NCBI GenBank assembly: GCA_951217055.1 | Contig: OX578286.1 | Span: forward strand, 42,175,937-42,239,936 | Length of the DNA stretch: 64,000 bases | DNA from: Gerris lacustris | Lineage: Eukaryota; Arthropoda; Insecta; Hemiptera; Gerridae | Reading direction: 5' to 3' | Shown: positions 23,060 through 33,741 of the stretch, piece after piece | Layout: each line of letters starts with the position of its first letter | Position numbering within the stretch: position 1 is the first letter of the stretch | Translations under genes and position numbers: made by a program | The notes under the pieces: model-generated | The model's input: only the letters and a program-made list of their open reading frames with translations | Told to the model about the DNA's origin: nothing | Database searches by the model: none

Positions 23060-23470
23060 ATTGCATGATTATTGTAAAAACAGGTGTTATTTATGAATGA
23101 TAGGGTTTCTTTAGTTATTTTTATGAATGAAACAGGTGTCATATAATAAATAAACAATTTTTTATGATCGAAATAAGCGTTATTAATTTTTTTTTTTTTT
23201 AAATTACTGTTGAAATCTATTTTATTAATGAATGAAACTGTTTTCTTTTTGTTATTGAAACAGGTGTTATTTATGAATGTTTTTTTTTGTTATTGTTATT
23301 AAGAAAAGCTTTATTTATGAATGACATTGGGTTATATATTGTATTGATAATGTGAAACAGATGTCATTTGTGAATAATAGTGTTTTTTTTTGTGTGTGAT
23401 TGTGTCAAACGTAATTTATGAATGAAAGTGGCTTATTTTTTTATGAATCTAAAGAGGTTTAAGTTAATTA
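23060..23470. repeat. Degenerate minisatellite, left part
   Basis: Phrases like 'gaaacaggtgttatttatga' recur every 50-70 bp. The same pattern resumes at 24850-25300, so the array is interrupted by the TA tract and Helitron. Confidence 0.65.
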
Positions 23471-23504
23471 ATATTTATAATTTTTGTGTTTGTTTCTTTA
23501 TTGT

Positions 23505-23506
<2 letters not shown>

Positions 23507-23582
<76 letters not shown>
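23507..23582. repeat. (TA)n microsatellite, left half
   Basis: An uninterrupted TA run continues on the other side of the Helitron at 24719. Confidence 0.95.
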
Positions 23583-23585
<3 letters not shown>

Positions 23586-24717
23586 ATAATATAAGTGGCA
23601 ATGTCCTGATTGACTGACTGACTGACATAGAATCAACGCACAGCAAAATCTGCTTAACCGAGAGACTTGAAATTTTGAGGATATACTCGGTTCATATCAT
23701 AGGCATCCACTAAGAAAGGATTTTGCGAAATTTTTATTTTTGTACCCTGGGGTACGGGGTACAAATATCAAAGTAATGAATACTTTTAATGATGCATATC
23801 GTTGAAAAGCTCTTTAAAAGTACAGTAATTGTTGTTATGTACAGTTTTGTCATATTTTCATTTAGGAGGGGGTAAAATGGAAAAATGTGTATAACTACAT
23901 CTTATATAAATGAAGAGTGTCTATGAGTGTACTGCTTACATGAGATTATAAAGTTAAAATGTTGGTACACAGGAGTACGGGGTACAAATGTCAAAGTAAT
24001 TGATAGGTACCCTTTATGATGCATATCGTTAAAAGGCTCTTTAAGAGAAAAGTAATTGTAATGTACGTTTTTGTCATTATTTTCATTTAGGAGAGGGGTA
24101 ATAAGGGAGTCAACGTATGTGTGTGTGTTCTTTATTCAAATCTACCGTTTTATTCCGATTTGAATGAATATTTGCACACTTGTCCTTCAAAGCAAGGGGA
24201 AAAGGGGAAGGTCACTGACTTCATGCATGTTCGAAATTTTGATTTTGGTACACAGGGGTACGGGGTACAAATGTCAAAGTAATGAAAAACCTTCACGATG
24301 CATACCTTTGAAAAGCTCTTTAAGAGTGCTGTACAATTATTTTTATGTACATTTAGGGGGGTAAAATGGAAAAATATATCTATATCTATGGATAAAAAAC
24401 TAATAATTGTTGTGTCCGTACATTTATCCGATTGGCTAAAATTTTGTATTTATTTATTTATTTTTTATTATTATTATTTTTTTAAAAATACCTTTATTGA
24501 ATAGTACAGAAGGAAAATACCACTGCTTTTCCTTTTTAAAAAATTAGTCGAAATGAATTACTAATTTTGGATATTAGCAAATTATCTTATCAAAGGGGAG
24601 GGATAGAATCTAGATATTCTCGCTTTGAAAAATAATTTAAATGTTTCTTGATGGTAGTTTATAAATCCATTAAATTGAAAATAAAACACCCCGTAGCGAA
24701 GCACGGGTATTCAGCTA

Positions 24718-24718
<1 letters not shown>
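23583..24718 (+). mobile_element. Non-autonomous Helitron, 1136 bp
   Basis: The 5' end is TC (TCTATAATATAAGTGGCAAT). The 3' end is CTAG, preceded by a hairpin CCCGTAGCGAAGCACGGG seven bases upstream. There are no TIRs and no TSD, and the insertion is between A and T, all Helitron hallmarks. Internally, three or four copies of a block with GGGGTACGGGGTACAAAT, 'tgcatatcgttgaaaagctc' and 'tttcatttaggaggggg' are present. No Rep/helicase ORF exists. Confidence 0.85.

Positions 24719-24793
<75 letters not shown>
24719..24793. repeat. (TA)n microsatellite, right half
   Basis: This is the continuation of the TA tract on the far side of the Helitron. Confidence 0.95.
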
Positions 24794-24795
<2 letters not shown>

Positions 24796-24849
24796 AACTG
24801 GTGCTTCTATCTTACTATATGATAATATATAGAAACAGGTTATTAAGGT

Positions 24850-25320
24850 TTTTAATTGTTTTCTGATATTGTGATTGTACAGGTGTTTAAAATTTTACAA
24901 TATGTTAGTTCTAGAGGTGTGTTGTACGTTTATGAATATTTCTATATTTTTGCTTATTGTATTGAAACAGCTGTTATTTATGAATGATTTTTTTTTAAAT
25001 ATTATTAACAAGAAAAGCGTTTTTTATGAATGAAATGGTTTCTGTATTGTATGATAATGTGCAACAGATGTCATTTACAATCTATGAAACTGGTACTTCT
25101 ATCTTACTCTTTGATATTTTGAAAAAGTTCATTAAGGTTTGATAATGAATGATCTTATTTTTTTTATTGTTTATTAATATTGTGAGGTGTTTAAAAGATT
25201 GCAATATGTTGGTTGTAGAGGTGTATTGAACGTTTATGAATGAGTCTGTATTTTTGCTTATTGTATGATTTTGTGAAACAGGTATTTTTTTTTTTTTTTT
25301 TAAAAAAAGCAATTTGTTTA
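24850..25320. repeat. Degenerate minisatellite, right part
   Basis: 'gaaacagctgttatttatga' and 'gtttatgaatg' phrases continue the pattern of 23060-23470. 'atatgttrgttstagaggtg' occurs at 24900 and 25205. Confidence 0.6.
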
Positions 25321-25582
25321 TCGTGGTACTGGAACGAAGTTTTTTTTATTATTTTTTTTTTTATATTTTTTTATTTTAAAGTCAAAGGATTTTCATTTCA
25401 TAACTTGACGAAAACAAGTAAAAATCCCATTTCTCATTTCTCTTCTCACTTACCTCTCTAGAAGACCCTTTTTTCCTCTACTCTATAAATAGGATATTTT
25501 GGAGGGAGAAGATCTCCCTCGTTTAAAAGAAGACCAATCAACATCTGAGATCGATAACATTACTTTTTTTATACACATACAA

Positions 25583-25690
25583 GCCTTTAAGCCCGTGGTA
25601 ACAGGCAGAATAAATGTGGTTACCTTATCAATAAACAATTATTTCAAGGTGAGTCGTCCCCATCGTCGGGACACTACTCAATTATGAATG
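25583..25690. mobile_element. CGTCGGGACACTACT-family fragment
   Basis: It runs from 'aagcccgtggtaacaggc' to 'catcgtcgggacactactca', matching parts of 39952-40150 in reverse. Another terminal scrap lies at 26740-26782. Confidence 0.5.
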
Positions 25691-26017
25691 AATAAATGAA
25701 TAATTCAAATATAAATTAAAAAAAAATGCAGGAAAAAGATCTGAAAAATCATTAGTTATATTCAATAAGAATGAGTCTCGCGCTGTCCACTTATACTTAA
25801 ACAGTAAGAGCCACGTGATGTCTAGTTATTTTTAATTAATTGCATTCAAAGAAAAAGAGCTGAGAGATGATTAGTTATATTTAAAATTAATAAGTCTCGC
25901 GCTGTCCAGTTATATACTTAAACAGAAAGAGCCACGTGATGTCTAGTTATTTCTAAATAATATATAGATAAATAGATATATACTGTTTAAATAGAAAGTT
26001 TTAGGCTGTAGTGTTCA

Positions 26018-26090
26018 CTATGAACGGATAGCACAGTGGTAGAGATCCTACTTCGCGTGCTGGAGGTCACAGGTTCAAAACTAGGTTTTA
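26018..26090 (+). mobile_element. tRNA-Ala-like SINE head
   Basis: GGATAGCACAGTGGTAGAG (A box TAGCACAGTGG) is followed by 'cttcgcgtgctggaggtc' and a B-box-like AGGTTCAAAACT. The order and spacing fit a tRNA-Ala-like sequence. The acceptor stem does not close and the B box is degraded, so this is a SINE head or pseudogene and not a functional tRNA. Confidence 0.55.
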
Positions 26091-26137
26091 GCTCAATCAA
26101 TTTTTTAGCTCAATCAAACTAGGTATTAGATCAATTT

Positions 26138-26690
26138 TTAGGGTCCGTAGGCAAAACCAAGGACCCTTATATTTTTTCGCCTGCTCTCACGGCTACACCT
26201 TTCGTCCGATCACTTTGAAATTTGGCATGTATGTGTCTTATACCTACCCACATATTTTAAAAATATAGCGACTTAAAAATGATATTTTGATTGAAAATAC
26301 GTTTTTTTATAACTATGGTCTTTTCGATGTATTTATATGGTTGTAGTCCGGTTCAGTGGCAAAAAAATACTTTATCAGAAGTTTGTTTATGTGCAGTGGC
26401 GTAACTATGGGCCCGCGCGGGCCCACCGAATCCAGAAATAACTGGAATTACTATCCTTGTACCAACGTCGAGGGGGCCCCCAATCCTGAAAGCAAGAGGT
26501 TTTTTTTTTTTTTTGCTCATCGATTTTCTTTGGCGAGGGGCCCCCAATGGTCTAGCTACGCCACTGTTTATGTGTTTTGAGAATATCAAACCCATAGGAT
26601 AGTTCAAAGTAAGCTTTTTAGCATTTTAAAAAACACCATCAATAGGGTACTACTTAAACTATACAGGGTTGCCTACGGACCCTCGCTGTG
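26138..26690. mobile_element. AGGGTCCGTAGGC TIR element, copy 1
   Basis: It begins TTTTTAGGGTCCGTAGGC and ends with the complementary GCCTACGGACCC (26674-26685). It matches 57477-58168 in the opposite orientation. The interior contains 'ctttgaaatttggcatgtat', typical of insect non-coding elements that end in AGGGTYCCGT. It is split by a hAT MITE at 26394-26566. Confidence 0.75.
26394..26566. mobile_element. hAT MITE, 173 bp, with 8-bp TSD
   Basis: The termini are CAGTGGCGTAACTA and its near complement TAGCTACGCCACTG. The flanks repeat TTTATGTG exactly (26386-26393 and 26567-26574). The host element's other copy at 57477-58168 has a single TTAATGTG-like site here, which is the empty state. 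A poly-T run sits in the middle. It is non-coding. Confidence 0.9.
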
Positions 26691-26739
26691 CGCTGACTAG
26701 CACACACTTGACCGGTTTATTAACGTTATAAATCATTTC

Positions 26740-26782
26740 GAGGTGCTTCGCCGTCGCCGTTGTCGGGACACTACTCGATAAA
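26740..26782. mobile_element. CGTCGGGACACTACT terminal scrap
   Basis: 'tcgccgttgtcgggacacta' resembles the ends at 25655 and 39955. Only the terminus remains. Confidence 0.4.
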
Positions 26783-26842
26783 AGATATTATACATTTATA
26801 TAAAACTAGCGTTTTTATTTATAACTATTTTTTTTTCTTTTT

Positions 26843-26990
26843 AACTTAACCGTATGATAAGATTGGGGTTTGCGGTCGTTTATCCTCATTCAGGAGGTTT
26901 AGGGTTCGAATCCCGACTCGGACAAGCGCCCCATACTCGGTTATTCACTCGCCATCGCTATATAAACGGATAGCTGCTCAAGTGAAGTGA
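26843..26990 (+). mobile_element. SINE with tRNA-like tail (family of 21350)
   Basis: 'aacttaaccgtat', 'ttggggtttgcggtcgttta' and 'caggaggtttagggttcgaa' are followed by a complete B box GGTTCGAATCCC. The following 'cgccccatactcggttattc' is unique to this copy. No clear A box is visible upstream. Confidence 0.5.
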
Positions 26991-27011
26991 AATCTTTATA
27001 TAGCTAATAAG

Positions 27012-27247
27012 ACATTTCTTAAAAATTGTTACTCCCCTTATAAAAAAAAGCAGAGGGGAGTAACGATCTAAAGAAGGTGTGCAGAATATTCTTCTTTAGA
27101 CTGTTACTCCCCTTATAAAAACAGAAATGTGAATATTCCTTTGTCATAAAGTATACATTGGACAACATCCCTTTTTCTTTATAGTTATTTAGTCAAAGTC
27201 ATTTATAATCTAAAACAACATAGGGGAGTAACAATCTAAAGAAGTAC
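27012..27247. mobile_element. Double-hairpin MITE, copy C
   Basis: A small hairpin (27027-27075) and a larger one (27095-27246) are joined by 'gtgtgcagaatattcttc'. The end is GGGGAGTAACAATCTAAAGA followed by AGTA. The left end is eroded. Confidence 0.75.
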
Positions 27248-27357
27248 CGCTAATGAAGCGAACACACTAAATCTGTGTCAACCATTATTTTTATAGTAGT
27301 TGTATGTTTTGATTCCTTTTTTTTTTCTTTTTTTTTTAATCAAAAAGTGATAAAAAA

Positions 27358-27412
27358 ATATTATCACAATCTCAGGGAATCGAAACCCGAACGTCTGAGA
27401 GTAGAAACACCT
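27358..27412 (-). repeat. tRNA-like tail
   Basis: The minus strand reads CGGGTTTCGATTCCCTGAG, a B box close to consensus, preceded by 'ctctcagacgtt'. It lies immediately before the element at 27440, as the tails at 18 and 1565 lie beside other repeats. The 5' half of a tRNA is absent. Confidence 0.4.
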
Positions 27413-27439
27413 TAAGTACTCTAAGTAGTAAATTATAAA

Positions 27440-27995
27440 GTTTTTTATCTACGCTTGATACGAAATATAAACATTGTATCTCTGTTTAGATGCGTAGAAA
27501 GTGATTCTTTATGTACTTGTATTCATTGCGCATGCGCGTCTCATAGTTCTGAATAATTCCTCTTCTTTACCACTCTAGGTCGGTCAAGAAGAGGAATTCT
27601 TCAGCTTTACGCTCGATTAGCGAGTTTGTTTACATTTAACAAAACTAATTTGCTGTTCTTTTATTAAAGTAACTGTTTATATCGAGTTTTTAGTAAAAAC
27701 AATAAGTGAATCAAGTGACTTTGACGAAAATGTGGAGAATAATACTCCTCCAGAAATAATTAATTCGGCAAAAAATACAACTAATGAATTAATGCCATCT
27801 TTATCAAGAGAGAGATACGAACTTACATACAGCAAGTTTATTTTTTCTGTATTTACTATTTAAATCTAACAATCGTAGATAAAGTTCGGTACGCAACTCG
27901 TGCGAAAACGGCATTTTGCATTGCTCGTGAGTTTGCACCCTCGCTATGCAAAATGCTACTTTCCGCACTCGACGCGTAATGTACTATTGCAGGAA
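27440..27995 (+). mobile_element. Palindrome-ended element with short ORF, copy 1
   Basis: Homologous to 44610-45005 (internally deleted) and, reversed, to 63185-63594. Its right end, 27877-27991, is an imperfect inverted repeat with arms like 'acgcaactcgtgcgaaaacg' and 'cgcactcgacgcgtaatgta'. CGCATGCGC near 27530 may mark a promoter. No recombinase or transposase domain is present in full. Confidence 0.6.
27700..27864 (+). pseudogene. Short conserved ORF of the palindrome-ended element
   Basis: The frame reads SESSDFDENVENNTPPEI, then residues ending in MPSLSRERYELTYSKF and a stop near 27863. The reversed copy at 63355-63520 has an ATG where this copy has ATA, a nearly identical start (MSESSGFDENVENNTPPE), and a frameshift later. 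SRERYELTYSKF resembles the 'SKERYEKAYxxF' motif of proteins with degenerate tyrosine-recombinase domains, including Crypton-derived ones. This is a weak, short match. It is probably the N-terminal part of a lost transposon protein. Confidence 0.4.
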
Positions 27996-28544
27996 CGTAG
28001 TTTTTTAATTACGTACGTGTACATAATTTGTTATTTCTTCCTACTTCCTACATTATTATAGACGAATTGATTGTGGTTCATATTTTCTTAATTACTGCAT
28101 ATACCATTTCCAATTAAAATACCATCGGAGTTAAATTGTTTCACTAAATGTTATTTTTTATTTTTAAGTATTTTTATTTTTTATTTTTTCTATATTAGAA
28201 TTTATAAGGTAAAAACCAGCAAAAAAAACCATTTATAATTGTACTCATTAAGTTAATCCGTTTGTAGTAATTGAAATACGTCATTAGATATTTTTTCTTT
28301 CAAGTTTGTAGTTTCTTTGTCGATTTTATTTCCTGGTAATTAATAACTATTAGCTCCTCGCAATGCATTGCTGCAATTAGTCTAGTAGACTTGTTTTTAT
28401 TCAAGTTTTTATTTATACATACATACATAGATACGTACATACATGTAAAAAACTTCTAAATTTTTAAAAAGTATCAATAATAAAAAAGCATTAATTAAAT
28501 TTAAAAAAATTTAAAAACTATAAATATTTTTTTTATATTTGTTT

Positions 28545-29128
28545 TACTTACTTATATAAAGAGAAAGTGTTGTAATAGCGCGAAAATTTTATTTTTTGAT
28601 GGATTTACACGTTTTGAGGTCTCCTGAGTCCATAAAAAAGTGTTTTTTTTTTAAGTCTGTCTGTCGTCTTTGCAGACGCGTGGAGCCTAAACTATTTGGC
28701 CAATTTTGACAAAATTTGACATATAGGTTCAGAAAAATATACCACGAGGCGAAATCCAGAAATGAATTTTAGGTCCAAATGTGGTGGCGCTACCCCCGAA
28801 ATACGTGAAAAAAAAAATTATTTCTCCAAAACGGTTCCGACGATTTTGATTAAACATTTTTAAAATGTAGTCTATTTTAATACGAATCCAACGTTATATG
28901 CCGTTTTCCGGGGAAAAATCTAGTTCCTGAGAAAATAGCTTAAATCGCGGACTGAGAGAGCGCGGGTTCGATTCCCCGCCGTGGAGAAGTTATTTTTATG
29001 ATATATTTTGATAAAATGTTGAATAATAATTAAATGTACCAACGAAAACCAATAAACGGAAAACATCGGGCCAAGTAATTTTGAACTCGTAAATGAGAAA
29101 GTTTGTCTGAGTTGTCTTTGACCGATTT
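28545..29128 (+). mobile_element. ACTTTCT-terminal element, full copy
   Basis: The left end ACTTATATAAAGAGAAAGTG and right end GAGAAAGTTTGTCTGAGTTG with GACCGATTTTT define a copy of about 585 bp. It is colinear with 22130-22742 read in reverse. 'gtctgtcgtctttgcagacg' near 28660 and an intact B-box region at 28963-28985 lie inside. It has no ORF. Confidence 0.7.
28960..28990 (+). repeat. B-box tail captured inside the ACTTTCT element
   Basis: GCGCGGGTTCGATTCCCCGCC is a near-perfect tRNA T-arm with complementary flanks. Degraded equivalents lie at 22298-22320 and 56367-56387 in the sister copies, so the capture predates their spread. Confidence 0.6.
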
Positions 29129-29138
29129 TTTTTATAGT

Positions 29139-29371
29139 GCAACCTCTTGAAGGTTTCTTTTTCTCAAAATCTGAAGTATGTACTAATATTTGTTATAATT
29201 ATATTGATTAATAATATTTAATGTTTTTTTTTAATTGTCTGTTAGGTACCTCGGAAAAAATAGCATATGCTACACGACTGTGAAGTGTTTTTTCTTTACC
29301 TTGGCAATATTTAAATTGCCGCGGTAAAGAAAAAGCTCACTTCACAGTCTAGTAACATAATATACTATTTT
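29139..29371. mobile_element. Foldback element, copy 1
   Basis: 29254-29371 is almost wholly self-complementary: 'gactgtgaagtg', 'ttttttctttaccttggcaa' and the complement back to 'cacttcacagtct'. The flank 29139-29250 is also shared with 33905-34027, so the unit is larger than the hairpin. Confidence 0.7.
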
Positions 29372-30322
29372 CTTCTTTTAAATAGGAGTTTGGTCTTGCA
29401 ATTTGCGGCAGCTATTGTTATGTACACTTTGACTTCTTTTTTTGGGGGGGGGGGGTCAATAAGAGTGAAGAACTGTTTATTAAGCTGTTTTTAGGAGTTG
29501 GTTGCTGTAGTCGATTAAGTAAAGTACAGAGAAAAAAAAAATTATATATGGACGGAGTCGTTCCTTATGAAGAATCGACTCCTAATTTGATTCGTTCACT
29601 AAAATGAATCGATTCTTTTTTAAAAAAAAAAAATTAATAATAAAATTAATAATATTATTTATTAATTCTATTTTTATTTCAATAATAAGGAAATATAAAA
29701 ATACACTAAAGGTTGAATAACTAATAAAAATGCAAGGATTATTAACTACGTAACGCATTCTTTCAATTCCTTAACTACGTACTCTATTATTATTACAATC
29801 AGCTGGTTGTTTTTTTCCACTTTTAAAAAGAAACAGGTATTACAATCAAGGAAGTGAGAAAAATATTTATTTAAAAAAATAAACATTTGAATGCAGCTGA
29901 CCTAGGTATTTTAAACTATTAAGTAATAATGTAGTTAAAAAACAATTAAATAAGTGTTTATTTTGTTTTTCTTTTTGCGCGCGTTTAAAAAATACCTTTT
30001 TTTCTGAGCCAAGGTTAGTTGATATAAACCTAAAGGATTTATTTTTTTTCAATACAAGATAAATCCTTAAGTTGCATCACATAAGAAAGATCTATTTTTT
30101 TTCTTTCTTTGAGGGTTCTTTAATAGATTGTAACTAAAAACGAAATAACCGTGACGAGAATCTAGTTCTTTCTATCGCGCAATTCCTTCTTGGAACGAGG
30201 TAAAAGAAAAAGAACAATAAATGACACAGTGTACTCAGGGTCGTTGGTTCGAAAAACAAGGATACTTTTAATATATTCCATACATTAAAAGTATCTCTAC
30301 AGACTAAATATTAGGGATATTT
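29372..30322. other. AT-rich spacer
   Basis: It contains a G run at 29443-29454 and an imperfect palindrome around 'gattcgttcactaaaatga' near 29600. No gene is supported. Confidence 0.4.
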
Positions 30323-30610
30323 TTTGAAGTGAAACTTGTTTAGGCGTGGTAGAGTAAATTGGCTTGGATTAAATGAAATTGCATGTAACGAAGTTTGTGA
30401 TTCGAGACTCGTCTAAGTAAAAGATTTTTTATAGGTAAATCAAGTGCTTGCTTAAGTCGTCAGTTGATTTACCTGTAAAAAATCTTTCACTTGGACGAGT
30501 CTCGATCCACTGACCTCTGATTCAGAAGGCATAAGTGCTAACCATTGCACCACGGAGGTAGAACATTTCTCAATTCAAAGAATTGGTTTATAAGCGTAAT
30601 ATTATATATG
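30323..30610 (-). mobile_element. tRNA-derived SINE, copy 2
   Basis: The minus strand shows GTGGTGCAATGGTTAGCAC, an A-box-like segment (complement at 30530-30555), then a B-box-like GTGGATCGAGACTCG (complement at 30495-30515). 'cgagactcgtctaagtaaaa' near 30404 and its complement near 30480 make a long hairpin. It matches 10018-10345 at both ends. Confidence 0.65.
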
Positions 30611-31515
30611 TTACAGCCAAAGTAATTAATGTGGTTATTATGAATAATTGCCGGGCATTATGTATAATAACTATTGAATTTGGTCAAAGTGATTAATAAA
30701 GCTTGATTAATCACTTTATCTAGTCATTATGCACAATATCTGACCCAAGTCAGAGAATGTGATAATATAACACTGTATTAATCACTTTGCCTAGCTATTA
30801 TGTATAATAACGGTTGGAATTTGAAATAGTAATAAAATGCAATACATTTGAATAATAAGTATAATATATTATAAATAAAAAGGTTTTACATAAAAGAAAG
30901 TTATTCATTTAAAAGTTTTACATAAACTTTATTCACATGAAAAAGGTTAAGTAAGAAAAATAATAAATCAGAGGTAAAATTACGAGTCTATCTTCTTATC
31001 TATTTTTAATTTTTGGATGTAAGATTTTTGTGGCTTTTGAAATTGCACAAGAGTTTTTATACTTACAACGATTGGAAATACAATCGCTGTGACAATTGCA
31101 CTGATAAAATCCCAAGCCTCCTAAGTTAGGCCCCCCCCCCTAGCACTCTAGCACACAAAAATTAACTAAATCAACCAAAACTTGTTAAAGATCAAAAGTC
31201 ACAAAGCTATAATAGTCAAACAGAAGTTTAGTGTGGTTTACAGTCAGTGATTTACACATTATGTCTAGATAGGGGGATGACATCTCCCACTCTTATCACT
31301 TTAACCACTTTAAAGTAAAATATTTTTCATAATATCTGGATAAAGTTATTCATTTTTTATTGGAATTATTACTTTAACTATATTGTCCCAGCTATTATGA
31401 AAAATGACCAGACAAAGTGGTTAATTAATCACTTTGTCTGGTCATTTTAGTCTTTATATATAATATATGGCCATTATTCATAATGACCAATCTATTACTT
31501 TGGCTGTAACATATA
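30605..31515. mobile_element. TIR element with GTTACAGCCAAAGTA ends
   Basis: TATATGTTACAGCCAAAGTA at 30605-30624 is exactly complementary to 31496-31515. Sub-terminal inverted phrases ('attatgaataattg', 'taatcactttgtctggtcat') occur several times. It lies between the SINE and its usual downstream block, so it inserted there. It has no ORF. A run of 11 C is at 31130-31140. Confidence 0.75.
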
Positions 31516-31589
31516 CATTATAATAATATAGTATAATATTATAAATGTTGTTTTCATGTTTTTTCTTCTTTATTCGTTAAAATGTTATG

Positions 31590-31795
31590 AACATATTTTA
31601 TTTTTCAATTAAATTCCACATAACCATTTCTTAATCCTAAAATAATAAAATGGTCAACGAATGCAAATACAGCAATGCATAAAATCAACTTTTTCTAGAA
31701 CTTAAGTTTCACTTCTAATGCCTGAGAGTCTAACACTTTTTTTGCTCAAAGGAAACAAAACGCATCAAAAACTAAATTTTGTGCCTACAAAATAA
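31590..31795. repeat. Dispersed repeat linked to the SINE, copy 2
   Basis: 'ttttcaattaaatt' to 'aacttaagtttcacttctaa' is colinear with 10535-10727. Confidence 0.6.
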
Positions 31796-31796
31796 T

Positions 31797-32582
31797 TTCT
31801 CCCTCTCTCTCTCTCTCTCTCTTACACACTCCCTGTCTCTCTCGCTCTCTACTTTCTTTCTTCCTCCCCCCCTCCTCTCCCTCTAACTCACTCTCTCTCT
31901 CACACACACACACTCCCTGTCTCTCTCTTTTCTCACATACTCTCTCCCTTTATCTCTCTATCTCACACACTCTCTCTTTATCTCTCTCTCCCTTTATCCC
32001 TGTATCTCACACACTCTCTCTCTCTTTATCTCTCTCTCTCTCTTTATCTCTCTCTCTCTTTATCTCTCTCTCTCTTTATCTCTCTCTCTCTCTCACATAC
32101 TCTCTCCCTTTATCTCTGTATCTCACACACTCTCTCTCTTTATCTCTCTCTCTCTCTCACATACTCTCTCCCTTTATCTCTGTATCTCACACACTCTCTC
32201 TCTCTTTATCTCTCTCTCTCTCACACATACTCTCTCCCTTTATCTCTGTATCTCACACACTCTCTCTCTCTCACATACTCTCTCCCTTTATCTCTGTATC
32301 TCACACACTCTCTCTCTCTCTCTCTCTCTCTCTCACATACTCTCTCCCTTTATCTCTGTATCTCACACACTCTCTCTCTTTTTATCTCTCTCTCACATAC
32401 TCTCTCCCTTTATCTCTGTATCTCACACACTCTCTCTCTCTTTATCTCTCTCTCTCTCTCTCACACATACTCTCTCCCTTTATCTCTGTATCTCACATAC
32501 TCTCTCTCTCTCACACTCCCTGTCTCTCTCTCTCTACTTTTTTCTTCCTCTCCCCTCTCTCACCCTCTCTCTTTCCCTCTCT
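31797..32582. repeat. (TC)n-rich compound microsatellite with higher-order unit
   Basis: CT runs are interspersed with ACACAC. From 32090 to 32500 a higher-order unit 'ctctccctttatctctgtat' plus 'ctcacacactctctctc' repeats eight or so times at 60-90 bp. The strand is polypyrimidine throughout. Confidence 0.95.
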
Positions 32583-32624
32583 ATGTATTATATACTACGT
32601 TATATATTGAGAAATTAGAAAAAA

Positions 32625-33165
32625 AAAATATATATATATATATATAATGAAAAAGATGTGACAAACTATTCTGTGAAAGACAAAGGAAATTTGTTATGAA
32701 GATGAACAGAGACAGAGGAATAAAAGGTTTTCCTTACCACTATCATTAATCTTCTTCCTAAAGATGTGTCAGAGTGCTTTTAAAAAGTTCCAAAGTTTCA
32801 AGTCCGAACTTGTTTAGTACTTAATCGATTAATAACATAGAAGATGAGAAGCAAGAGAGAAAGAAAGAAGCATTTTTATCTTACGAGAAAACTTGACAGG
32901 GTTTTAAAATATTAACCCTCAACATAAAACATAGTGAACCAGGTCAGGGTTGTTTATAAACACGATTTTACACGGAAACTTTTAAAACCTAATTTTTTCT
33001 TCTACTAAAAATGGGTTAAGATAAAATAAACCTTGTTAAAAGTTTTGCTCAAGTTTGGTTTAATACCTTTTAAGATATTAAATTTTTAAAAATGTACTAT
33101 GTATTTATAGGACTTAAAATATATATATATATTTATCAAATTTAACTATAGAATTTGTCATCTTC
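32625..33165. other. AT-rich spacer
   Basis: Apart from short TA runs at 32628 and 33120, I see nothing that I can support. Confidence 0.4.
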
Positions 33166-33169
33166 AAAG

Positions 33170-33450
33170 TTTGCGATGTTTTGTGATGTCATTATAATGA
33201 CGAATTGCAAGTTTATGGTTCAATATGATGTTTTACAAGTTAATGTTACAATTTTTACTTATAATTTTAGTTTAGTTCATAATGCAATATGACGTCATAA
33301 AAGTTCATGATATAACGTTGTGCCTGTTTCTAGTAAAATTTGACGTCATAAAACTCCTTAATATGACAGTCCTGTAAGCTCATTATACAATATGAAGTCA
33401 TGCAAATTTTTAATACGAGTACAACTTTGTTATGACGTCTTGCAATTTTA
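33170..33450. repeat. Degenerate TGACGTCA repeat, left part
   Basis: Phrases like 'caatatgacgtcataaaagt' recur every 45-60 bp. Exact TGACGTCA cores lie near 33290 and 33341. The same pattern returns at 35935-36180. Confidence 0.55.
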
Positions 33451-33741
33451 TACTACGTTTTTATTAGCTTGCTTTCTTGTTTGTTTGTTTGTCCAGTACA
33501 AATCTTGCAATCGATTTTTAACTAACTTTCTGACTAAGTAGAAAGCTGAAAATTGCACAGATTATGTATTTCCGATGACAATACAATAATCAGTAATTAG
33601 ATTCACCAAATTATTACTATTAGTTGATAAATCACTAAATTTCTTTAAAAGTTAGGCGGTCAAATTCAAAATCAATTGTAAACAAACGCGACCAGTGACA
33701 GCTAAGGAAATCCACAAGGAAAATTTAAAAACGTTGTTTAT

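Noticed and set aside
26018..26090. Functional tRNA-Ala gene
   Set aside because: The A box is good, but the acceptor stem does not pair and the B box lacks the GGTTCGA core. It fits a SINE head.
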